A DNA stretch of 64,000 bases, from contig NC_088868.1 in NCBI RefSeq assembly GCF_032884065.1, positions 31,867,195-31,931,194 on the forward strand, written 5' to 3'. The translations under genes were made by a program, and so were the position numbers. The notes under the pieces were generated by a model, which had not been told where the DNA came from, did no database searches, and worked only from the letters and a program-made list of their open reading frames with translations. Each line of letters starts with the position of its first letter. Position 1 is the stretch's first letter. Positions 33,655 through 43,719 of the stretch are shown in pieces. This DNA comes from Artemia franciscana. Its lineage: Eukaryota > Arthropoda > Branchiopoda > Anostraca > Artemiidae.

Positions 33655-34968
33655 CTGTAAAAGGAAAGGAAAAGAATATTATAAGAATAAAGTAATAATA
33701 ATATTAATAAAATAATAATATTAATAAATAATTAATAAATAATTTAATAATTAATAAATAATAATTATTAATAAATAAATAATAAATAAATTAATTAAAT
33801 AAATTAAAATAAATAATTAAATAAAATAAAATAAATAATTAAATAAATAAATTAATAAATAAATAAATTAATAATTAATAAATAAATAATTAATAAATAA
33901 TTAATAAATAATTAATAAAATAATTAATAAAATAATAATAATATTAATAAATAAAAGAATAATAATATTATAAAGGAAAAGAATATTTCTGAAGTAAAGC
34001 ACAAGGTTGAATTGGATAAATAGGATGCTATAAGTCCTCACATCACTCTTCATATTTTGTAAAAAAAAGGAAAAGATCACGTCACAAACATCACACGATT
34101 CTACTTCATGGTGTCATTTATTACTTGATGATTTGCGAATACTAGTAACTTCAATACCTCCCCCTTTTTATCCCCTACTTGCTTTTATCTTTCATCTTAG
34201 CAGTGTTAGTGACATAAATACAGAGCAAAGGTCCCTAAGGCTATTTAAATGCTATGCAATACTATCTAAACCTCATTAGCATAACACCATTAGCTCTAAA
34301 TTAGAGCATACTAGTTATAAGAAATCAGCTCAGAGAAAGTTGAAAACCATGTTTATATTTGAATTCAGGTGGTACTATTTAATGTACGAGTGTAAATAAT
34401 TTTGGAATGGCGGTTCAGTGACATTTTTTTTTGTATATAAACTGCATGTTTGTGTGGTAACAGTGTCATTTTTAAAACAGCTTTCAAAATGAACAGACGA
34501 TTTTCAAAAGTAAGTAATTAAGAATTATGCATGCATTATCTGTTTTATTTTTCCTTTGAGTAATATGAAAAATCCAAATTTTTCATAGATCAAATTTACA
34601 TTTAGAAAAATTCGATTTATTCACTAGTATTAATAAGTTAATTATTTTAAAATTCATTTAACTCACTAATACAAGCACCAACTGAGCGCGTTTAGACAAG
34701 TTGTCGGGTTGATCTTTTTTAATCTGTTTGTCAATCCGAAGGACTTTTGTATGTTCAACCGGGCGTGGATATTCGTGACTGTTTGCTTTTGGAGTAGTTT
34801 CAATAATCAATTATTTTGAATGGACAGAGTATAAAAAGACTGAGGATTGCAAAAATATTTGTATATGTGTTTTTAAAACAGTAGGGACTACAACAATTCA
34901 AAAATCCTAAAAAGAAAACTAATGGATTGAAGCTTAGTAGAAATCGGTGTTAGAAAATGGACCCGCAT
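33655..34968. other. Noncoding; AT-rich low complexity at 33690-33970
   Basis: 33690-33970 consists almost only of AATA/TTAATAAATA words. The rest is unique-looking AT-rich DNA. A plus-strand ATG followed by six codons and a GTAAGT donor-like site at about 34488-34516 is noted but not supported as an exon. Confidence 0.5.
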
Positions 34969-35537
34969 CAGTGTTGCCAACACTTCGCAAGAAAAAGTAC
35001 CGCAAAACGCCCTAAAATTGTACCACTGATAAAAAAAATTGTACTATATCTATTTTTTTGCGTGTTGTACTACGGGCAAGACGAAAAATTTTTTTGCTAC
35101 GCACAACACGTGGACGATCGGAAAATTACATTACAATAAAGAGAACAAAGTATCAGATATCTTCTTTCAAAGACATCTGGGAGACCTCCTTTCCCCTGCA
35201 GAGACCATTTTGGTGTCACTCCCCCAAATAGCTGCTCACCTATTTTGTACTTACCGTACAGATAGGTGTGTTGCTTTACGGTATATTATGACCACAAGAG
35301 GCCAATAACAGGCACTTAAATAAATGTGTAAAGGAAAACTTAAAACTCTAGGAGAGAAAACAAATAAAAACTACAATTCCCTCCGCTCGCTGCGTCCTGA
35401 CGCCCAAACAAATCTTTTTGTACCATATTGTACCACATTTTGCAAAATGTACCAGGAAATTTGTGATTGTACCAGAATGTACGTTTAGATGTGAAATGTA
35501 CCAAAATGGTACAATTGTACCGCTGTTGGCAACCCTG
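34969..35537 (+). mobile_element. hAT-like nonautonomous element with 569-bp body
   Basis: Left end CAGTGTTGCCAACA; right end, reverse complemented, CAGGGTTGCCAACAG. These are typical hAT-type termini. The 8-bp flanks are ACCCGCAT (34961-34968) and CGTCGCAT (35538-35545), sharing the last five bases. The interior is rich in GTACCA/TGGTAC words; those near the right end (35417-35522) include the 14-bp palindrome GGTACAATTGTACC. The overlapping open frames here (35039-35670) are not genes. No transposase is present. Confidence 0.8.
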
Positions 35538-36900
35538 CGTCGCATGCCTAGTTCTGCATGCTGCAGGCTTATGGTGCCTCCCCCAGGGGAACATAGCAAA
35601 TGTAGTAGGTTTGTCGTTACTGAATTGTCAGATTGTAGAATCTATTTTAACTAATTTAGATGTACACTAACGGGACTGGAGCGGAAATTAATGGCTTTTG
35701 AGGAAAAGAAAGCAAATTTGTCTGCCATTAGAAGCCAGCTGGGTAGCTAATGAGTTTTTAGATAATTTTTAAAGGACCAAGAGGCTGTAGCCCATGCCAA
35801 CGTTTGAATTAGCTTGGAATTCTCTTGATTGAAAGTTTTTCTTAAGAGAATTCTAAGTCACATTGAAATCAGACCATCCTAGCATAAATTTTAAGAACTT
35901 CCATGACTATAATCCTGCCCAAATTGGGCTCCGTCCATTGAATCAATGAAGCACTGGGTATGGCTACTTTACACGCCTAATACATAACCTGATTCAATTG
36001 GATATTTTAATCCAGTTAGAGATATTAGTCAGGTTCTGGTGGAGGGGAAAAAGTGGCATGGTGTACGCTGTTATTTTCCAACGTGTCTTTCTAGATTTCC
36101 TACTTCTTTCTTCCTTGTTCATTCTGTCGTTAGTTGATAGCATTGTAAATATTAGGGCCGTATCCAGTATCTTTTTCGGGTGGAGGGGGGGGGTTGAGAG
36201 TTTACAAATATTTTTTTTCAGGGGGGTACAAAAACTGTAAAAACGCATCAAAAGTTTGCGCTTTTTTTACGTTTTTACGAGTCGCACAAACATTTTTGGG
36301 GTTAGGAGGTTAAACCCCCTACCCCCCTGGAAACAGGCTTGACTTAGCGCCATAGTCTAAACAATTTCACGCCTGGTAGCTATTGTAATTGGTGGGTTTT
36401 TATAAATGAAACCCTCACTATCATTATGATTACCACAACAATTGCCCCCACCCCACTTAATGGGACCACATATAGCCTGAGGCTATATACAGAACTATTA
36501 AAAAAAATACTACAATAATGAAATTTTTGCTTTATAATATTCAGTAAATTTCTCTTAGATACGATTTGGACGTTTCCTTCCATTATAGTACATTGCATAT
36601 TATTAAATAGTTCTATTTAAATAATATTTTACCCGTCTGGTCTTATTAATTCACAAATAACGTGATGCTATACGCTCGATTAAGAATAAAATGCCCGTTG
36701 CAGTGGTTCAACCAATGGAAAACAATAGATAAATATACTAGTCAGATCAGAGGTATATGAGGCACAGGGTTGAGTGATTTATCACAATTTCTAGTGATTG
36801 GTTATATTGCCAAAGCAATAAATGACTAAATGAGCACTAGGCTATTGAAGAAAATCACTAATCAACCAAAAAATCACTAAAATTTACTGATTTTTTTTTC
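35538..36900. other. Noncoding with one MITE-like repeat
   Basis: 36150-36345 begins ATTAGGGCCGTATCCAGTAT, has G runs and ends with CCCCTGGAAACAGG. It is related to sequences near 50300, 57490 and 60595 that share (C/G)GTATCCAGGAT. No gene found. Confidence 0.45.
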
Positions 36901-36919
36901 TCACCAGGTAGCAGCCCTG

Positions 36920-37240
36920 ATGTGTCTCCACTAAGATGGACGGGAGCAATTGTCGCGGTAGCAACCACCATATTGGAAAGGATATTGATTGAGGAATCAA
37001 CGTTACTAATTTTTATGGCACTTGGTATGAACCAAGTGACATATAGCGATCGAAAATTCTGTCGGTCTGTCTGTCCCGGTTTAGCTACTTTAGGCGCTTC
37101 CAGGTAAGCTAGGACAATGAAATTTGGCAGGCGTATCAGGGACCGGACCAAATTAAATTGAAAATAGTAATTTTCGTGATTTGGCCATCTGGAGGGGGGG
37201 GGGGGGGGTCATTTTTCGAATACTTCAAAAAATGAAGTAT
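36920..37240 (+). repeat. Leader block of the ~285-bp array
   Basis: Contains GTTTAGCTACTTTAGGCGCTTCC, seen in part, AGGACAATGAAATTTGGCAGG and a CCATCTGG(G) followed by a 15-base G run. The same order (GCTTCTGGACGTGCTAGGACG, GGTAGGCGTGTCAGGGA, CCATCTGGGGGG, all approximate) recurs at 39075-39200 inside the array. Confidence 0.7.
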
Positions 37241-39310
37241 TTTTAACTTACGAACGGGTGATGGGATCTTAATGAAATTTTATGTTTGGAAGGATATCAT
37301 GTTTCAGAGCTCATATTTTAAATCCCGACCAGATCTGGTGACATTAGGGGGAGTTGGGGGTGAGCCTAAAATCTTGGAACAAGCTTAGAATGGAGGGATG
37401 GGGATGAAACTTGGTGGGAAAAATAAGCAGAAGTCCTAGATACGTGATTGACATAACCGGAACGGATCTGCTCTGTTTGGGGGAGTTGGGGTGGGGTTAA
37501 TTCTGAAAATTAGAAAAAATTAGGTATTTTTAACTTACGAAGGAGTGATCGGATCTTAATGAAATTTGAAGTTTGGAAGAGCATGGTGTCTCAGAGCTCT
37601 TATTTTAAATCTCGACTGGATCCAGTGACATTGGGGGAATGGATGGGGGAACCTAAAATATCGGAAAACGCTTAGAGTTGAGGGATCGGGATGAATTTTG
37701 GTGGTAAAAATAATCGTAAAAAAAGTCCTAGATACGTGATTGAAATAGCCGGAGCGGATTCGCTCTCTGCGGGGGAGTTGGGGGAGGAGGGTTAATTCTG
37801 AAAAAAATGAGGTATTTTTAACTTACTAAAGAGTGATAGGATCTTAATGCAATTTGATGTTTAGAAGGATATCATGTCTCAGAGCTCTTATTTTAAATCC
37901 CGACCGCAGCTGGTGAAGGGGAAGTTGGGGGGGGCGCAACATTAAATCTTGGAAAACGCTTAGAGTGGAGGGATTGGGATGAAACTTGGTGGGAAAAATA
38001 ACACAAGCCCTAGATACGGCATTGACATAACCGGGATGGATCTGCTCTCTTTGAGGGAGTTTTAATTCTAAAAAATTAGAAAAAAGGAGGTATTTTTGAC
38101 TTACGAAAGAGTGATCGTATCTTAATGAAATTTCAGATTTAGAAGGACCTCTAAACTCAGATCTCTTATTTTAAATCCCGACCGGATCCAGTGTCATTAG
38201 GAGGGGGGGGACCAGAAATCTTGGAAAACGCTTAAAGCGGAGAGATCAGGATGAAAGTTGGTGGAAAGAATAAGCACAAGTCCAAGATAGGTTACTGACA
38301 TAACCGTACCGGATCCGCTCTCTTTGGTGGAGTTGGGGGAAGTAATTTGGAAAAATTAGACAAAATGAGGTATTTATAACTTACGAACAGGTGATCAGAT
38401 CTTAATGAAATTTGATATCTAGAAAAATTTTGTGCTTTAGAACTCTCATTTTAAATCTCTACCAGATCCAGTGATATTGAAGGAAGTTGGATGGGGAAAC
38501 CGGAATTCTTGGAAAACGTGAAAATCGAGGTATCTTACGAATGGGTGATCGGATCGTAATAAAACTTGATATGTAGAAGAATCTTATGTCTCAGATGCTC
38601 CACTTTCAATTCGAATTGGATCCGGGAACATAGAGGGTTTGAGGGGAGGAAACTGAAATCTTGGAAAACCCTTAGAGTGGAGAGATCAGGATGAAACTTG
38701 ATGGGAAGAGTAAGCACAAGTTATAGATACGAGATTGATATACTTGGTACGTTGATACTTGGTACGTTGATACTTGGTACTCGGATCTGTACTCTTTGAG
38801 GGAGCTGGGGGTTGTTAATTTGGAAAAATCAGAAGAATTGAGGTATTTTTATCTTAGGTACGGGTGACCGGATCTTAATGAAATTTGATATTTAGAAGGA
38901 ACTCATGTCTCAGAGCTCGTATTTCAAATCCCAACCAGATCTTTTGACATTGGGGGGAGTGGGAGGGGGAAACCTGAAATCTTGGAAAAGGCTTATAAAT
39001 GTCGTAAATACGTAATTCAAGTAACCGGACTGGATCCGTTCTTTTTGGTGGAGTTAGGTGGTGGGGTTCAGTGCTTTGGCGAGTTTGGTGCTTCTGGACG
39101 TGCTAGGACGTTGAAAATTGGTAGGCGTGTCAGGGAGCTGCACAAATTGATTTTATAAAGTCGTTTTCCCCAATTCGACCATCTGGGGGGCTGAAAGGAG
39201 AGGAAAAATTAGAAAAATTGAGGTATTTTTAACTTACGAGTGGGTGATCGGATCTTGATAAATTTTGATATGTAGAAGGACTCGTGACACAGAGCTCTTA
39301 TTTTAAATCC
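37241..39310 (+). repeat. Tandem array of ~285-bp units
   Basis: Eight unit starts (AACTTACGAAnGGGTGATCG or close variants) occur near 37242, 37531, 37819, 38098, 38379, 38533, 38851 and 39231. Each unit then has TTAATGAAATTTGA, CTCAGAGCTCTTATTTTAAA, CCCGACCGGATCC, GGGGGAGTTGG, TCTTGGAAAACGCTTAGAG, GATGAAACTTGGTGGGAAAAA and CATAACCGG. Spacings of 279-289 bp are regular, except a short fifth unit (~154 bp), a longer sixth (~318 bp) and a ~380-bp seventh that carries a second leader block. Identity between units is moderate. The array runs directly into 39300-39440, also found alone at 30040-30208. Confidence 0.85.
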
Positions 39311-39440
39311 TGACCGGCATTAAGCCTCTGATTTTCCTTTTAAAGCAATCTATTGATTCTTTGAATTTTGCTAGAGCTCATACCATATGAGTTCTTGGCT
39401 CTTCAGACCTCGTCACAAGTGCCATATGAGCTTTTTGCTC
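39300..39440 (+). repeat. Tail segment of the ~285-bp array element
   Basis: AAATCCTGACCGGCATTAAG onward matches the reverse complement of 30040-30208 to about GTCACAAGTGCCATATGAGC. It marks the right end of the array element. Confidence 0.8.
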
Positions 39441-39569
39441 TTGTTGTTATTATAGTGACTTAAGAGGAGGGCATTGACAAGGTTATTATTAATTCCTGAC
39501 GATTTTACTGTGTTACAAACGTGTATGAATTTTGTAATCTCGTTGTATGTTTTGTCCGCGATAAAAAAA

Positions 39570-39905
39570 TAGTACCTATGTATTACACTAGAAACACACT
39601 CGAGAACTTGTATTACGAACATGAGACATTACCCTTTTTTTCACGGTGTGAATACCAGACAATTAGCTTCTGCTTGGTGAAAAAATACATTGTAGCTATA
39701 TTTTGATTAAATATTTAGTTGGTATTTTGTTTAGGTTAGTTTAACCTATTTATTTGATATAATGCGCTCTGGGTGGCCTTTTTTCTATAATTCTTTGTTG
39801 TAGTTTTCACAGCCGATTCTAATTGTCTGGTATTAACGCCGTGAAAAACGGGTAATGTCTCATGTCCGGATACAAGTTCTCGAGTGTTTCTCGTATAATA
39901 TATAA
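39570..39905. repeat. Imperfect inverted repeat, ~95-bp arms
   Basis: 39570-39670 (TATTACACTAGAAACACACTCGAGAACTTG, given here only as words TATTACAC, AGAAACAC, CTCGAGAACTTG, CATGAGACATTACCC, CACGGTG, ATACCAGACAATTAG) pairs with 39815-39905 (TAATTGTCTGGTATTAACG, GTGAAAAACGGGTAATGTC, TCATGTCCGGATACAAGTTC, TCGAGTGTTTCTCGTATAAT). The spacer is about 145 bp. Confidence 0.75.
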
Positions 39906-40739
39906 GTACCAAAAAAATATTCAAATAACATGTAGCAACTTAACTAGTTATAAGACATGTAAAAAAAACGAAGTTTCAATTATACCTTAAAGAAATTTTC
40001 TTCTACAGCACAAACATTAAACCTCTTAATTGAAAAATGAAATTTCAAAATAACATTTGCAACTGAAGTCTTCGTTTATTCAAATCGAGTAATATTAGTT
40101 AGTAGACATTGTTGATTGTTTCTAGTGCTTTTTACACGTCGGATCTGAAGATTTTCAACTACCCGATGGAGAGCTAAAGCCTTGCGGGTAACATCAAAAT
40201 AAGATGAAAATAAGAAAAATGTTGAGCTGCGAGCGTCTGATTTAGCTGAGGGGTTCCCAAACTTATTTGGCCTACCGCCCCCTTTCCAGAAAAAATTACT
40301 TATCTCCCCTTTACAATCGATTTCCATTCAATTTTAATAACAACGAAGCAGAAAGATATATTCAATAATGTTTCCTACTTTTTCGTTAAATATAATAAGT
40401 GAATTTGTAAGTTTGAAAACATTGAAGTTTGAAATGAAGCTATGTATTGAACTAATTATTGTCTCTTTTCAGTAAAATTTACAGAGTATAGCGTTTCTTA
40501 ATGAGGGCCAGTCTAGTTCTAAAATTTGCAAATCCATATACTGTTCACCAAGGTAGTATCTGGGAGGGAGGGTCGGGGGTTTGACGCGTCCCTTAAAATT
40601 TTTTTAGACTCTTAAGAACGTAGCAAAAATTAAATTAAACAGTTATACTTTCTATACTTTTTAAAGTTTCCCCCCCCCCAAAAAAAAATGTAAAACCCAC
40701 AACCCAAAAAGAAATCCTGGATACGACCATGCTGTTCAC

Positions 40740-40972
40740 CTGCCTTAAACATACTTCTAGTTTATGTACTTGCATGTGCTTCTTTCGCTTTTGAACGGCT
40801 GCACAGGAAACATCCAACTGTCTTCCAAACTCCGATTTGTATAACTGGCACCTCTTCATATCTCTTGGTATCTTCAGTGTTATGGAATACACTTCTAGCT
40901 ATGGCACGGAGTTGTCATTCCTTAGGCACCTTCAAACATCTGATGGTTGAGCTTTTAAAGGTTAAATATAAT
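40740..40972 (+). mobile_element. LINE C-terminal remnant
   Basis: The plus frame LWNTLLAMARSCHSLGTFKH, then LMVELLKVKYN and TAA, has the pattern at the end of CR1/jockey-like reverse transcriptases ('W-N-x-L-P ... S-L-x-x-F-K'). Upstream parts are broken. Confidence 0.5.
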
Positions 40973-41951
40973 TAAATATATAAATATTTATTGATACTTG
41001 ATTTAATATATTACTATTCTTTCTTATAGCTTGAAAATATTTTTATTATGAATCGTTCTTTTATACGTTTATTTTCTCTTTTATAATGGTATTTTCATTG
41101 GAAAATAGCTTTTTTTTAGTATTTCCATTGGAAAATCCACGAATAAAACAAGATGCTCCCCTAGATTTGGAAAAATATATTTGTCTCCTCCCCCCTCCGC
41201 ATTTCCATGAATTGGCACCAAAATCTGCTTCTTACACATTTGGGAACTGGCTGAATTTCCCCTCATCTATAATTTCATTTTTACAGAAGAGTTTTTATTA
41301 CTAATGCATAAATAACATATTTTTTTTTTATTAAATCCCGCTCATGGTCTTGAAGCTGAGAAAATACTTAAATTTTTTAAACGATTCGGTCAAGCAGGCG
41401 ATGTCACTTTTGCATCGAATTAAACTTGATATTAGGTATCTTAAGTGATTTTAGGTATCTATATTTTCAAGACCTCCGACACGGAGTTAAACAACTTATA
41501 AACTTGGCTTATCAGGGATCCTTTGAGAATCATTGAACTTCTATGTGAAGCATAACCGGCCGAATTTCTAGTCTTTTTTCAATAGAAAGCTGCTTTAAAA
41601 AATCTGCCATTTTTTTAGAGAGATAGAATTTGCTTAAAAACCAAATAACAATAGAAAAAAGAAATATTTGCCAAAAAGTCTTATGGCTTGTGTGGTCATT
41701 CTCGAAACTAAACAACAAATCACTCACTAATGAATTTCTCTAAAAAACAAAAAGAGAAAAAAAACAAGCAAAAATCACCACTTGAGACCCTGTACTATAC
41801 TAACCTAACAATACTATTCTATACTATTTGCCTACTCTATCTAAAAAAAAATTAACAAATCACAAAACCAAAACAATGGTCCCTAAGCGATATAGGAAAA
41901 GTCGGCCTATCATTCGCTTGAATAATATCATAAGGAAGGGACTCCAATATA

Positions 41952-42300
41952 CATTGGTGTAATTTCGTCAAAATTCGGGTGGGGGGGGGGGGTAAAGTTG
42001 GAGCCAATTTTCCCAAATCAAGTCAAAATTACAGTAAAAACTAAAATATTAGCCAATTGGCTTTAAGGTGCTATCCAGTACTATAAAGGTACTTTATGGT
42101 ACTGTAAGAGTAAATATGTAACAAAAAAACTGACCTATTTCTGTTGATACTAGAATTATGCAGGTTTATCTTAGCTTTGACAAGATTTTAGAGCAAACTA
42201 AATTTCAGATGGGGGGGCATACTGGGGTCGTAGGGGGGGGGGCAAACCGAGGTCTGGGAAGGGCAGTTACTCCCCAGCCCCATAGCAATTTACACCCCTG
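41952..42300 (+). mobile_element. hAT-like MITE family A, copy 3 (complete, target duplication)
   Basis: 349 bp from CATTGGTGTAATTTCGTCAA to CAATTTACACCCCTG. The flanks CCAATATA (41944-41951) and CCCATATA (42301-42308) agree at 7 of 8 bases. This copy best fixes the element ends and supports hAT-type 8-bp duplication. The right flank is a minus-strand LINE remnant. Confidence 0.85.
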
Positions 42301-42520
42301 CCCATATAGAAGGAAGAACATGGCGAATCGAGAATACAGACCTTGCAGACCTCCTAACCGGTTTTCTAATTAATGACGAATTCCTTGTCTCATATTTGGG
42401 CTGAACTCTCTCAAACACACATGACTTCAAGTGTGTTTGAAAAGTATATGGCCCCACCAAACAACAATAAATCAAATAAGGGTGGACAACAGAAAAATAT
42501 ATCAATCTGGATATAATAGA
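42301..42520 (-). mobile_element. LINE reverse-transcriptase remnant (thumb region)
   Basis: The minus frame IYFSVVHPYLIYCCLVGPYT followed by FQTHLKSCVFERVQ and RRSARSVFSIRHVLPSIWAG matches the same region of the LINE at 5538-6310 (YYSLIHPYLLYCCNVWG; RRSQFSIRHLGPHA). The piece is internally deleted. Confidence 0.65.
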
Positions 42521-43482
42521 TACAATGTAAAGAGCGAGGTATTTAGGAGGAGATAAACCTATTCATATGCGTAATAATTTCTGTTCGTCTTAAGTTTTAA
42601 TGTTGCTCCTTACATCCAGTTGAAAAAAAAACTTTTTCATATTTATTTTTTAATTTTTTATGTAAGAATGCTAGAAAATCTTGCACCCCCTTCATGGGAT
42701 TTTTCTTTCCTCATGATAAATTATCTATGAAAAAGTCATCCTGCGTAACCCCCTCCCCCCACCAACTATAAAAATCCCCCTTAAAGTGCTTTTACACCTT
42801 CTGATAACCATTTCTATACAACAAAGGTAAAAGTTTTTTACTTGCAGACCCTCTCCCAGGGATTTGTGTGGGAGTAAGTCATCCCTAGATATAACAATTA
42901 GGTTTTTTGACTATGTTGAACAAAATGGCTATCTCAAAATTTTGATCCAGTGACTTTGGGGGAAAAATGAGCATGGGAGGGGGCCTAGGTGCCCACCAAT
43001 TTTTTTGGTCACTTAAAAAGGGCACTAGAGCTTTTAATTTCCGTTAGAATGAGCCCTTTTACGACATTCTAGGACCACTGGGTCGATATGATCACCCCTG
43101 GGAAAAAACAACAACAAATAAACACGCACCCGTGATGTCTTCTGGCAAAAAACTGAAAATTCGACATTTCTGAAGATAGGAACTTCAAAACTTCTAAAAC
43201 ACGGTTCCTTGTTACGCTGAATGTGATGGTGTGTTTTTCCTTAAGATACTATGACGTTTAAGGGATGTTTCCCTCTATTTTCCAAAATAAGGCAAATTTT
43301 CTCAGGCTCGTAACTTTTGATGGGTAAGACTAAATTTAATGAAACTTATATATTTAAACTCAGCATAAAAATTTGATTCTTTTTATGTATCTATTAGTAT
43401 CAAAATCTCATTTTTGAAGTTTTGGTTACTATTCAGCCAGATCCCTCCTTACTACAGTTCGTTACCATGAACTGTTTGATAA
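42521..43482 (+). repeat. Dispersed repeat family B, copy 3
   Basis: Same orientation as copy 1. Starts with one arm only (GTAAAGAGCGAGGTATTTAGG... GCTCCTTACATCCAGTTG), then CTTCATGGGATTTTTC, GGGAGGGGGCCTAGGTGCCC, GACATTCTAGGACCACTGGG, CTCAGGCTCGTAACTTTTGA, and ends with the hairpin CAGTTCGTTACCATGAACTG at 43457-43476. Confidence 0.8.
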
Positions 43483-43719
43483 AGAAAATTTAAGACATGG
43501 TGAATGTCAATCAGTAACAAATATCAAACCCGTTTAAACTCATAAAATTGCAACCAGTAAAAAAGTCAAACGATAAAAAGTCGTAAGTTAGAACAGGGAA
43601 AACAAATTAAAACAAAAGGACAATTTAGAGTATCTAGAAAGAATTGTAAAGTTCGCAATTGCCAAATAAGCATTAAAACTACAAGTTAAAAGTGGAGTGA
43701 GAAGAGGGGAGGATTACTA

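Larger units (their letters stand above)
39441..41951. other. Noncoding with one small LINE remnant
   Basis: AT-rich, no gene. 39500-39660 and 39780-39910 share, in opposite orientation, words such as TTACACGAGAAA/CGAGAAC, CATGAGACATTACC and ACGGnGTnAATACCAGACAAT; they form a large imperfect inverted repeat around 39720. 40740-40972 is a LINE end. 40555-40735 carries a G/C-run repeat with GGATACGACCAT. Confidence 0.5.

Noticed and set aside
34488-34516. Plus-strand mini first exon (ATG, seven codons, then GTAAGT)
   Set aside because: ATG followed by a donor-like word is expected by chance in 64 kb; no downstream exon could be linked.
35039-35670. Five overlapping frames on both strands
   Set aside because: They lie in a hAT-like nonautonomous element; the peptides just reflect its GTACCA repeats.
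40076-40327. Minus-strand frame VTRKALALHRVVENLQIRR as the missing death-effector-domain exon
   Set aside because: Weak acceptor, no death-effector motif, and no donor giving the required phase 1 for the exon at 33508-33654.
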